DNA from: Desulfobacteraceae bacterium
GTDB lineage: Bacteria; Desulfobacterota; Desulfobacteria; Desulfobacterales; UBA11574
Reading direction: 5' to 3'
DNA: 36,256 bases
Assembly (NCBI GenBank): GCA_030613575.1
Contig: JAUWLP010000003.1
Span: 1-36,256 of the forward strand
How positions within the stretch are numbered: the stretch's first letter is position 1; each line of letters begins with the position of its first letter. The notes beneath the pieces were generated by a model. The model saw only the letters and a program-made list of their open reading frames with translations, did no database searches and was not told where the DNA came from. Made by a program: the position numbers and the translations under genes. This document shows positions 1 through 8,607 of the stretch, in pieces.

Positions 1-316
1 AGTGACATCGAACGCCTTTTTGTTCCGACTCCAACATCAGGTGATTAATTTGCTTTGAAGCCTCAGCCATAATTTCTTTTGCGGTCCCATGCTCGCCGGC
101 TTCGGCAAAGGCCGCCGCCGCCATGGACCCCTCGATGAATATCCGGGCATGATCGGCCTTTTTTCGCATTTCTTTGAGGTATTTCCTGTAATTTTTCGGC
201 CGGATAATTTGAAAAACCTTTAATTCCGCCTTTATCCGCTTGCAAAGTTCTACCGCATAGCGAAATGTCTTTCTATCAGGTGTAATTCCGTCAATGGCCA
301 ATAATACTTTTTCCAT
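1..316 (-). CDS. Universal stress protein-like, C-terminus runs off the window start
   Basis: Minus-strand reading MEKVLLAIDGITPDRKTFRYAVELCKRIKAELKVFQII... resembles a UspA N-terminal beta strand and helix; open to the window edge, so absent from the ORF track. Confidence 0.6.
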   Translation of the reverse strand, partial: MEKVLLAIDGITPDRKTFRYAVELCKRIKAELKVFQIIRPKNYRKYLKEMRKKADHARIFIEGSMAAAAFAEAGEHGTAKEIMAEASKQINHLMLESEQKGVRCH

Positions 317-352
317 TTTAGTCCCCTTTTGCAGACCAAAAACCAATTTTTG

Positions 353-529
353 CTACATTCGCATATCCTGTCGAGTTTCTTCCCTGCGCTGGATACGAAC
401 ATCTGTGCGTTTCCGACTTCTTTTTTCCGGTTTGTCATGCATGATATCGAGAGCGGTGTCATGTTCTCCAGCTTCGGCGAAAGTTATTGCCGCCATCAGT
501 CTGTCGAAAGTTTCTTTAAATTTAAACAT
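353..529 (-). CDS. Small protein (58 aa) sharing a FAEAGEH motif with the adjacent USP-like protein
   Basis: Minus-strand ATG preceded by GGAGGAAATCAACC; MFKFKETFDRLMAAITFAEAGEHDTALDIMHDKPEKRSRKRTDVRIQRREETRQDMRM. Below the ORF-track length cutoff. Confidence 0.55.
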   Translation of the reverse strand: MFKFKETFDRLMAAITFAEAGEHDTALDIMHDKPEKRSRKRTDVRIQRREETRQDMRM

Positions 530-882
530 GGTTGATTTCCTCCTCTGAAAAATGTGTTAAAAGTTTTTTTCCTTTTTGCTGATGTATAAGCATCTTCCAT
601 GCCAACAATATCAATACCGACATATCCTATTGATATTATTAGTTTTAATTGTGTATTCGGGGTGGGAAAGGATCAGACTTTAATCGTTACAATTTGCAAT
701 GCTTTTTCAAGCTCATACATTTTATATAGTAAATACAAAATGTTATAATATATTGCGCAAAAGAATCACAATATTGCAGATTGTAACGTTAACCCTGTTT
801 TTATATCTACCCCCAAGAAAAACCGTTGCGTGCCTAATCTTAATCTGTTTTATATTGAGAAAAATCTGAATGAGGACAAATC

Positions 883-2916
883 ATGCGCATATTTAAAAGA
901 GAAAAGGGCCAAACAGAAGAATTGTCATCGGAAATAGATGAATTAAAAGAAAATGTCATTAAATCTAACATGCCGGAACAGGTAGAAAAAGTGACATTTA
1001 AAGAAATAGAAAGGCTTTATAAAACCAGTCCTTCCAGTGCAGAATATACCATCGGTATAAATTATATCGATTATCTGGTCAGTCTTCCCTGGAATAAAAT
1101 GACCGACGACAATCTTGATATTAAACGGGCTGAATCAATCTTGAATGAAGAACATTATGGGCTGGCTCAGATTAAAGATCGGATTCTCGAACATCTTGCA
1201 GTCAGAATATTAAAGATGTCCCGCCGGCATAAGATATTGGTTGTGGATGATGAAAAAATTACCCGCCGGAATCTGGAGCATGTTTTTAAAAAAGACGGCT
1301 ATCATGTCAATACTGCTGCCAGCGGAGCTGAAGCCCTGAATTTTCTGGAACAAAGCGCCTTTGATGTTATTGTAACCGATCTTAAAATGGGAAAAGTCGA
1401 TGGTATGGCGGTCCTGGAAAAAGCAAAGGACATTAATCCGGCCACGGAAGTGATTATCATCACCGGATACGCCACGGTGTCAACAGCCATTGAGGCCATG
1501 AAAAAGGGATCATACCACTACCTGACAAAACCATTGAAGCTTGATGAGATCAGATCGACTATCCGGAAAGCGCTGTTCAAGAAAATGGTCCGGCTGGAGC
1601 CCAAAGGTCCTGTTCTCTGTTTTGCCGGACCACCCGGTACCGGGAAAACTTCTCTGGGGATGTCAATTGCCCGGAGTCTGGAACGAAAATTCGTACGTAT
1701 GTCTTTGGCCGGAATGAAAGATGAGTCTGAAATAAGGGGGCATCGTAAAAGCTATGTCGGTGCATTACCCGGCAGAATCATCCAGGAAATTCGTCGCGCT
1801 GAAACCAAGAACCCGGTTATTATGCTTGATGAAATCGACAAAGTCGGTCGTGACTTCAAAGGAGACCCTGCCGCTGCGTTGCTGGAAGTTCTCGATCCTG
1901 AACAGAATACTAATTTTGTTGATCATTATCTGGATGTTCCCTTTGATCTGTCACGTGTTATGTTTATCGCCACCGCAAACGCTCTTGATCTGATTCCCGG
2001 CCCGCTTCTGGACCGGCTGGAGGTTATTACCCTTTTGGGGTATACTGAAGAAGAAAAAGAAAAAATCGCCTCTAACTATTTAATACCCAAAGAAATAGAA
2101 GAGGCCGGCCTTTCGGATAATCCGCCTGTTTTTACTTCAGAGGCAATCCACAAAATCATCAGGGAATACACAAGAGAAGCAGGACTGAGGAATCTTAAAC
2201 GCCAGATATCGTCCATTTGCCGCAAAATTGTCCGGGAAATCTTAAGCGATAGAAATAAAAACGAGCCAAAAATGATAACTCCCGAAATGGTGGAGAGCCT
2301 GCTGGGTCCCAGAAAATTTTATTTTGAAGTCGCCGAAGCCAAAGAAAGAATAGGTGTGGCAACAGGGCTGGCATGGACCGAGGCGGGCGGGCAGATTATT
2401 TTCATCGAGGCTGCCAAGATGAAAGGAAAAGGGAATCTTATCTTAACCGGTTCTCTGGGTGATGTGATGAAAGAATCTGCTCAGGCGGCAATGAGCTATA
2501 TTCGAAGTAATGCCGGATTATTAAATATTTCTGACAATATGTTCGAAGAGCATGATATCCATATTCATGTACCGGCAGGCGCAATTCCCAAGGATGGTCC
2601 TTCAGCCGGCCTGACCATCGCGGTAGCTCTTATATCTTTGATAACAGACCGCCCCTGTAAAAGAGATACTGCACTGACAGGAGAATTGACATTAACCGGC
2701 AGAATTCTTCCTGTGGGGGGAGTAAAGGAAAAAGTTTTAGCGGCTCACAGGGCCGGGGTGAAGTCGGTTGTTTTTCCCGCTAAAAATGAAGCCGACATCA
2801 AAGATATTTCGGAAGATATTAAAAAGGATCTGGATATCATCAAAATAAATGAATTAGAGGAGATAGTTGATCTGGTTTTAAAGCAAGGAAATAGTTCTAA
2901 CAACAATGAAATATAA
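883..2916 (+). CDS. Lon-type ATP-dependent protease with internal receiver domain and no canonical N-terminal substrate domain
   Basis: Walker A GPPGTGKTSLG, Walker B PVIMLDEIDKVG, Lon protease Ser motif PKDGPSAGLT and Lys motif GGVKEKVLAAHRAG; receiver motifs LVVDDEK, VIVTDLKMG, YLTKP at aa ~115-232. Confidence 0.93.
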   Translation: MRIFKREKGQTEELSSEIDELKENVIKSNMPEQVEKVTFKEIERLYKTSPSSAEYTIGINYIDYLVSLPWNKMTDDNLDIKRAESILNEEHYGLAQIKDRILEHLAVRILKMSRRHKILVVDDEKITRRNLEHVFKKDGYHVNTAASGAEALNFLEQSAFDVIVTDLKMGKVDGMAVLEKAKDINPATEVIIITGYATVSTAIEAMKKGSYHYLTKPLKLDEIRSTIRKALFKKMVRLEPKGPVLCFAGPPGTGKTSLGMSIARSLERKFVRMSLAGMKDESEIRGHRKSYVGALPGRIIQEIRRAETKNPVIMLDEIDKVGRDFKGDPAAALLEVLDPEQNTNFVDHYLDVPFDLSRVMFIATANALDLIPGPLLDRLEVITLLGYTEEEKEKIASNYLIPKEIEEAGLSDNPPVFTSEAIHKIIREYTREAGLRNLKRQISSICRKIVREILSDRNKNEPKMITPEMVESLLGPRKFYFEVAEAKERIGVATGLAWTEAGGQIIFIEAAKMKGKGNLILTGSLGDVMKESAQAAMSYIRSNAGLLNISDNMFEEHDIHIHVPAGAIPKDGPSAGLTIAVALISLITDRPCKRDTALTGELTLTGRILPVGGVKEKVLAAHRAGVKSVVFPAKNEADIKDISEDIKKDLDIIKINELEEIVDLVLKQGNSSNNNEI

Positions 2917-3853
2917 TCACCTTTTCGGACCGGTTCCTTCACGACGGTTGGGGATTTCCCTTGGCGTTGACCTGGTTCCATTGAAAACATGTACATTAAA
3001 TTGTATCTACTGTGAATGCGGTCGTACAACCAATTTGACTTTAGAGCGAAAAGAGTATGTGCCGTTTACCGCGGTTAAAGAGGAACTTACTTTCTATTTT
3101 GCCAATAATCCGAGACCGGACTATATTACCTTTTCCGGTTCAGGTGAACCGACCTTAAATTCAAGAATCGGTGATGTGCTACGTTTCATAGAAAATCAGA
3201 ACCCTGATATTTCTGTTGCGTTATTGACAAATGGGACCTTATTTTCAGAAAAGCAGGTTCGAGAAGATGTTAAGGATGTTTCGGTCGTCATTCCTTCGCT
3301 GGACGCTGCAACGGAAAAGATATTCAAAAAGATAAATCGCCCATCTCCTCATTTACAAGTTGATACAATCATTGACGGGTTAGTCCGGTTCCGCAAAGGA
3401 TATAGCGGGCTAATTTGGCTGGAAATATTTATAGTCCCCGGCATGAATGATACCGAGCATGAATTGACAGCTTTAAAACAGGCCATTGAAAAAATTGAAC
3501 CGGACCGGGTCCAGCTTAATACGCTCGACAGACCCGGACCGGTTTCCACTCTTCGCGCGGCCACCCGGCAGGAACTTGAACGAGTACTCGATTTCTGGCA
3601 GCTTGAAAATGTTTCCATAATCGCTGATGTGTCTGAAAGAAAAGATCTTCTTGCCTATCGCACAGACACCGAATCTACTATTTTGGGAACCATTGCCAGA
3701 CGCCCGTGCACGTTAAAAGATCTGTCTGAAATTTTAGGATTGCAGATTAATGAAGTGAACAAATATCTGGATGTCCTGGAAGTAGACGGAAAAATAAAAG
3801 TTGTAAAGCAGAAGAGGGGATTTTTTTATCAGTTAAAGAAGACGGCTCTGTAA
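2906..3853 (+). CDS. Radical SAM protein (COG0731-like)
   Basis: FGPVPSRRLGISLGVDLVPLKTCTLNCIYCECGRT with CxxxCxxC cluster motif; FSGSGEPTLN motif. Start overlaps the lon-like stop. Confidence 0.85.
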   Translation: MKYNHLFGPVPSRRLGISLGVDLVPLKTCTLNCIYCECGRTTNLTLERKEYVPFTAVKEELTFYFANNPRPDYITFSGSGEPTLNSRIGDVLRFIENQNPDISVALLTNGTLFSEKQVREDVKDVSVVIPSLDAATEKIFKKINRPSPHLQVDTIIDGLVRFRKGYSGLIWLEIFIVPGMNDTEHELTALKQAIEKIEPDRVQLNTLDRPGPVSTLRAATRQELERVLDFWQLENVSIIADVSERKDLLAYRTDTESTILGTIARRPCTLKDLSEILGLQINEVNKYLDVLEVDGKIKVVKQKRGFFYQLKKTAL

Positions 3854-4627
3854 CAAGGCTGTTTTTTTGAGATATTGAAAAACCAAAGGCCCTTCGGAAG
3901 AAGCCTGTTCCTTTCCTGATGCAACCTTTTGAATAAAATCGATTTTTTCTCTGTCAAAACTTCCTGTCTGCGTTTCGATCAATTTCAAAGAGTTGTGAAT
4001 GATGCTGTAAAGGACCATGGGGCCATACAGAACCTCCCCGCTTTCTTTTTGGGCTAACGCACCGACAATTTTATGGTGACCAATCCTGAAGGCTTTTGGC
4101 GGCACAGTGTAACCCAGAATTTCGGCAAAAAGATCCATAGATTCAATAACCCCGTCTGCATATTCTCTTTCCAGGGATGCCGTGCCGTTCTGTGCTATTT
4201 CATCGAGGTCGGATTCATCGTAGGAGAGATCCAAACGGTCGATACATTCTTTTTGAATTGTTTTTACAGATTCCTCTTTTTTACTGATGACTACATCGGT
4301 ATCCTTTAATATCTTGATAACATTAAACGGGTTCATCATTTCCTTTACCGTGGGGCTTTTACGCATGGCCACGTCATAAACGGAAGTATTGTAAATAGCC
4401 AGATCATTGTCCAGAACCAGAATCCTGGTTTTTTCGGCATCAACATCCTCGATAAAAAGATCGAGATCACGCTTTCTTTTATATGTATAGGAAGTCATTT
4501 CAAGAAGACTGCGCATGATTTTCTTGTCAACCTTGAGGCCACTCTCCACAGGACCGATTGAAGCGACAACCTGCTTTGCCATTGCATTGATTTTTATCTT
4601 CTGTAAAAGATTTTCTTTAAAAGGCAT
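3833..4627 (-). CDS. Conserved-looking hypothetical protein (264 aa)
   Basis: Long ORF with coding composition and an RBS-like GGAGGCG upstream; converges with the radical SAM gene with a 21-nt overlap of 3' ends. Confidence 0.7.
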   Translation of the reverse strand: MPFKENLLQKIKINAMAKQVVASIGPVESGLKVDKKIMRSLLEMTSYTYKRKRDLDLFIEDVDAEKTRILVLDNDLAIYNTSVYDVAMRKSPTVKEMMNPFNVIKILKDTDVVISKKEESVKTIQKECIDRLDLSYDESDLDEIAQNGTASLEREYADGVIESMDLFAEILGYTVPPKAFRIGHHKIVGALAQKESGEVLYGPMVLYSIIHNSLKLIETQTGSFDREKIDFIQKVASGKEQASSEGPLVFQYLKKTALLQSRLL

Positions 4628-4821
4628 GGCGCCTCCTTATTATTTTAGGAACTCCTTACGTTAGGGAGGGAAGCTTCATTAACCCAGGATTTTACTAATA
4701 TTTACCACAGCCCCGCATCCAAGTAAACTATACTTTCAATTATTTAATCTCGTTACTTGACCCTAAAACAATATTCAGATATATATAAATTTTTTAACCG
4801 ACCCATACATAAGGATGAATC

Positions 4822-6111
4822 ATGACTGAATATGCCAAGATTGAATTTGAAGGAAAAATATATGAATTCCCGATTATAGTCGGCTCTGAAGGGGAAAAGG
4901 CCATCGATATATCAAATCTTCGCCAGATGACGGGTTTGATTACACTCGATCCGGGATACGCCAATACCGGTAGTTGCATCAGTTCCATCACCTTCATGGA
5001 CGGTGAAAAGGGAATTTTGCGTTATCGTGGTATTCCGATTGAAGAGCTGGCCGAGCATTCGAGTTTTATTGAGACAACCTATCTATTAATCAACGGGAGG
5101 CTTCCTACAAGAGACGAACTCAACCAAACTTCGATTCTTTTCAATGACCATTCTCTGGTGCATGAGGATATGCAGATTTTTTATCAGAACTTTCCCAGGG
5201 CATCCCACCCCATGGGAATCCTTTCAGCCATGGTAAACGCTTTAAGAAGCTTTTACCCCGAACTCCAGACCATCGAAGAGGAAATAAACATTACGGTTAC
5301 CCGTCTGCTTTCCAAAGTAAGAACCATGGCAGCCATGTCTTATAAAATATCCAGAGGTCATAAGGTGGTTTACCCCCGGCCGGATCTCTCGTACTGCGCC
5401 AATTTTCTGAACATGATGTTTGACACGCCGGTCAAGCATTATGACATCGATGAAGACCTGGTCAAAGCATTAAATACTTTCTGGATTCTTCATGCGGACC
5501 ATGAACAGAACTGTTCTACTTCGGCGGTTCGGCTTGTGGGAAGTGGAAGGGTAAACCTTTATGCCGCGATTTCCGCCGGCATTGCAGCCCTCTGGGGCCC
5601 CTTGCATGGTGGCGCCAACCAGGCCGTTATCGAAATGCTTTCCGACATTCAAGAAGACGGCGGCAATTATCATCGGGCGATTGAAAGAGCTAAAGATAAA
5701 AAAGACCCTTTTCGGCTCATGGGTTTTGGGCACAGAGTCTACAAGTCGTATGACCCCCGTGCCAAAATCATGAAAAAGATGTGCCATAAGGTTCTTAAAA
5801 AACTCCACATTACCGATCCGTTACTCAATATGGCAAAGGAACTCGAAGCGGCGGCCTTAAAAGACGATTATTTCATCGAATATAATCTGTATCCCAACGT
5901 CGACTTTTACAGCGGCATAATACTGCGTGCCATGGGCATTCCCACCAACATGTTTACGGTCATGTTTGCCATCGGCAGGCTTCCCGGATGGATTGCCCAG
6001 TGGAAAGAGGGCGCCGACGATCCCAAATGGAAACTGGGTCGACCCCGCCAGATTTATACGGGCCCTAAAAAGACACAATATATACCTATTGATAAGCGAT
6101 GCACGCAGTAG
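4822..6111 (+). CDS. gltA: Citrate synthase
   Basis: HADHEQNCSTSAVRLVGSGRVNLYAAISAGIAALWGPLHGGANQAVIEML and FRLMGFGHRVYKSYDPRAKIMK are type II citrate synthase active-site motifs. Confidence 0.95.
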   Translation: MTEYAKIEFEGKIYEFPIIVGSEGEKAIDISNLRQMTGLITLDPGYANTGSCISSITFMDGEKGILRYRGIPIEELAEHSSFIETTYLLINGRLPTRDELNQTSILFNDHSLVHEDMQIFYQNFPRASHPMGILSAMVNALRSFYPELQTIEEEINITVTRLLSKVRTMAAMSYKISRGHKVVYPRPDLSYCANFLNMMFDTPVKHYDIDEDLVKALNTFWILHADHEQNCSTSAVRLVGSGRVNLYAAISAGIAALWGPLHGGANQAVIEMLSDIQEDGGNYHRAIERAKDKKDPFRLMGFGHRVYKSYDPRAKIMKKMCHKVLKKLHITDPLLNMAKELEAAALKDDYFIEYNLYPNVDFYSGIILRAMGIPTNMFTVMFAIGRLPGWIAQWKEGADDPKWKLGRPRQIYTGPKKTQYIPIDKRCTQ

Positions 6112-7220
6112 ATACGGAGCTTAGATGTTTACTGCAACAACTCACCCTGGGTTCAGCGGTAAAGCCGGTAAATTTGCTTGAGGAAAGAGAAGCCTTCCTA
6201 TATCCTCGTCTGACACGCAGAGTAAAATCTCCTGTATTTAGGTATAATAACTCTCCCTCACAATGGGCTGATTTTGAGCCGGTTTTGTCTCTTGATTCCG
6301 TGGATGCTCCTGAAGAGGTAGTTGAAATCTACCGGGAAAAGCAGCGGGAACTGGATATAACGAGGAATATGTTCGCTGCGGTCGGCAGTGACGGATTTAC
6401 ACAATTTGCCATTGAAATCTTCGGCGCCCCAACCGCTGAAGACGCTCGGCAATCTCGCAAGATTCTTGGGAAATTGTCGGATGTTACACCTCCGGAACAA
6501 AACTGTTCGGCAAAGGAGTTTGCAAAGCTGCTCGAGACCCGCTTACGGGAACTCGGCATTTCCATGGATATTAGGCCGATATCTTCCATGGCGACAAAGG
6601 TGTGGGTAGACAGCGTTTCCCGCGCAATCTATCTTAATAAGAATTCCCTTTTTGCACACCAGGAAGTAAGACGCCTTTTAGTGCATGAGATAGATGTACA
6701 CGCCACTCGTATTCACAATGGTTCTTGCCTGCCGTGGGGCATTTTCTCCATGGGTACGGCAGGATACAGGGAAGCCGAAGAGGGGTTGGCAGTCCACTTT
6801 GAACGCCAATCAGGACACCTTTATCCCTTCCAGGAGAAAATTTACGCGGGGAGATGCCTGGCGGTATACCTCTCGCTTTCATCCGGCTTTGTGGAAGTTT
6901 TCGAGGAGCTGCTGATCTATTTCGATGAAAAGACGGCTTACACTATTGTGGAGCGAATTAAACGGGGATTGACAGACACATCCCGTCCGGGTGCGCTTAC
7001 AAAAGAATTCCACTACTTCACCGGTCCCGCAAAGGTTCGGTCGTATCTTCACGAAGGGGGTAATCTTCTAGTGCTTTTGGCCGGAAAAATAGCTTTTAAA
7101 CACGCACGAATCATAGCAAAACTGGTGCAAGAAGGACTTGTAAATACCTCAAAATGGGTCTTCCCGTTGGAGATGAACGATGATAGAAAATCTGCACCAG
7201 CTGAAGGATACTCTGAGTAA
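6099..7220 (+). CDS. DUF1704 / QEGLA-motif putative metallocarboxypeptidase
   Basis: LLVHEIDVHATRIHNG (HExxxH) followed by EEGLAVHFE, the DUF1704 signature pair; start overlaps the gltA end by 13 nt. Confidence 0.8.
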   Translation: MHAVDTELRCLLQQLTLGSAVKPVNLLEEREAFLYPRLTRRVKSPVFRYNNSPSQWADFEPVLSLDSVDAPEEVVEIYREKQRELDITRNMFAAVGSDGFTQFAIEIFGAPTAEDARQSRKILGKLSDVTPPEQNCSAKEFAKLLETRLRELGISMDIRPISSMATKVWVDSVSRAIYLNKNSLFAHQEVRRLLVHEIDVHATRIHNGSCLPWGIFSMGTAGYREAEEGLAVHFERQSGHLYPFQEKIYAGRCLAVYLSLSSGFVEVFEELLIYFDEKTAYTIVERIKRGLTDTSRPGALTKEFHYFTGPAKVRSYLHEGGNLLVLLAGKIAFKHARIIAKLVQEGLVNTSKWVFPLEMNDDRKSAPAEGYSE

Positions 7221-8607
7221 GTGCCGGGGAACCTGGGCCTGGGTGGGGCAGAGGGGAGTCGATGCATATGCAATGGAAGACTTTGTTCCCACAGATGTAG
7301 TGTTCTGTTGCGACTTTGGTGAGGAGTATTCCAAACTTTGTACGATGGAGTCCCTATTTTCTGTTGAAAAAGATCTCGGGAGGCGGGAAAATTGGGGGAA
7401 TCGGGATCTTGAAAAGTTGTGGGAAGGGTCAATCCGGAAACGGATTGAAACGTACATCGACAAATTAAAAGCTCCCATCAACACAGTCTGTTATCGTTCT
7501 CTTGCGGTTCTGGAGAAAGACAGACGCTTTCGCCTTTTAGCACCTTCCCTGGCACTTAAGAACATGTTTGACGATAAGTTGTGGCAACTGGAACTGTTCT
7601 CCGGATTGAAGGTAAAGACACCAAAAACTTTTGTGCGCTGTCTGGGTGAAATTACTTTTATTGAAGCAAGCGATATTATAGACGGCCCGTTTGTCGTGCA
7701 GCCTCCAGTGGGCTCTTCCGGGGAAAACACCTATATTGTCAGCAATGAGTCCGACTTTGACAAGGCAAAGGAGGTTCTTGGCCCCGCTCAACGGGTGAAA
7801 CTGTCCAAATACATGCCGGTGCCTTCGTTAAACGGACATTGCGTGGTGCTGCGTACCCGGGAAGGATTGAGTGCAATCGCTGTCTGCCCTTCAGTTCAGA
7901 TTGTAGGCACCCGCGGATGCACAAACCGGGCTGAAATTTACTGTGGAAATGATTTTTCAGCTGCCCATAAGGTTCACAAATCCGTGATAGAAGAAACCTG
8001 CACAATCATGGAGAAGATGGGCCTTTTCATGGGCAGTAAAGGCTTTCTCGGGATTTTCGGCATGGATTTCCTTTTAAACGGTTATGAGGTGCTGGCGCTG
8101 GAAATAAACCCGAGGTTTCAGGGGTCAACAATGCCTCTGTCTCTGCTGCAAGTAGACAGGGGAGAAGTGCCCTTGACCGCCCTGCACGTGATGCAGTTTA
8201 TGGGCCTCATAGAAGAGTTCTCCCAAAAGTTCCTCCTGCAGTTGGGAAGGATGTACCGGGATCCTTATTCAGGCGCCCACTTGATCGTCCATAATCTGGA
8301 AAGCAAATCTTGCCGTATGGAACACGATCTGAAAGCAGGCATATACACTCTGTTGGATGACACCCTCGAGTGGGTTCGAAGTGGAGCGACCTATCGTGAC
8401 GTGGAAAGTTCCAATGAGTGGTGTATCCTGGGCAATCTTCCATTCCAGACTATAGAAATCTGTGAAGATGCCCGCATTGCCATGATACAAACCAGTGAAA
8501 GTGTTCTTGACGACAATTTACAACAACTCGAGCCCTATGCTGCGGCTTTTGTGAAGACACTTCAAAGTCGCTTCAGTGTGATTCCCTTTCATGGAGGTAG
8601 TGAATGA
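7180..8607 (+). CDS. ATP-grasp domain protein (putative carboxylate-amine ligase)
   Basis: DGPFVVQPPVGSSGENTYIV (ATP-binding loop) and FGMDFLLNGYEVLALEINPRFQGSTMP (metal-binding ExNPR motif). Confidence 0.85.
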   Translation: MIENLHQLKDTLSKCRGTWAWVGQRGVDAYAMEDFVPTDVVFCCDFGEEYSKLCTMESLFSVEKDLGRRENWGNRDLEKLWEGSIRKRIETYIDKLKAPINTVCYRSLAVLEKDRRFRLLAPSLALKNMFDDKLWQLELFSGLKVKTPKTFVRCLGEITFIEASDIIDGPFVVQPPVGSSGENTYIVSNESDFDKAKEVLGPAQRVKLSKYMPVPSLNGHCVVLRTREGLSAIAVCPSVQIVGTRGCTNRAEIYCGNDFSAAHKVHKSVIEETCTIMEKMGLFMGSKGFLGIFGMDFLLNGYEVLALEINPRFQGSTMPLSLLQVDRGEVPLTALHVMQFMGLIEEFSQKFLLQLGRMYRDPYSGAHLIVHNLESKSCRMEHDLKAGIYTLLDDTLEWVRSGATYRDVESSNEWCILGNLPFQTIEICEDARIAMIQTSESVLDDNLQQLEPYAAAFVKTLQSRFSVIPFHGGSE

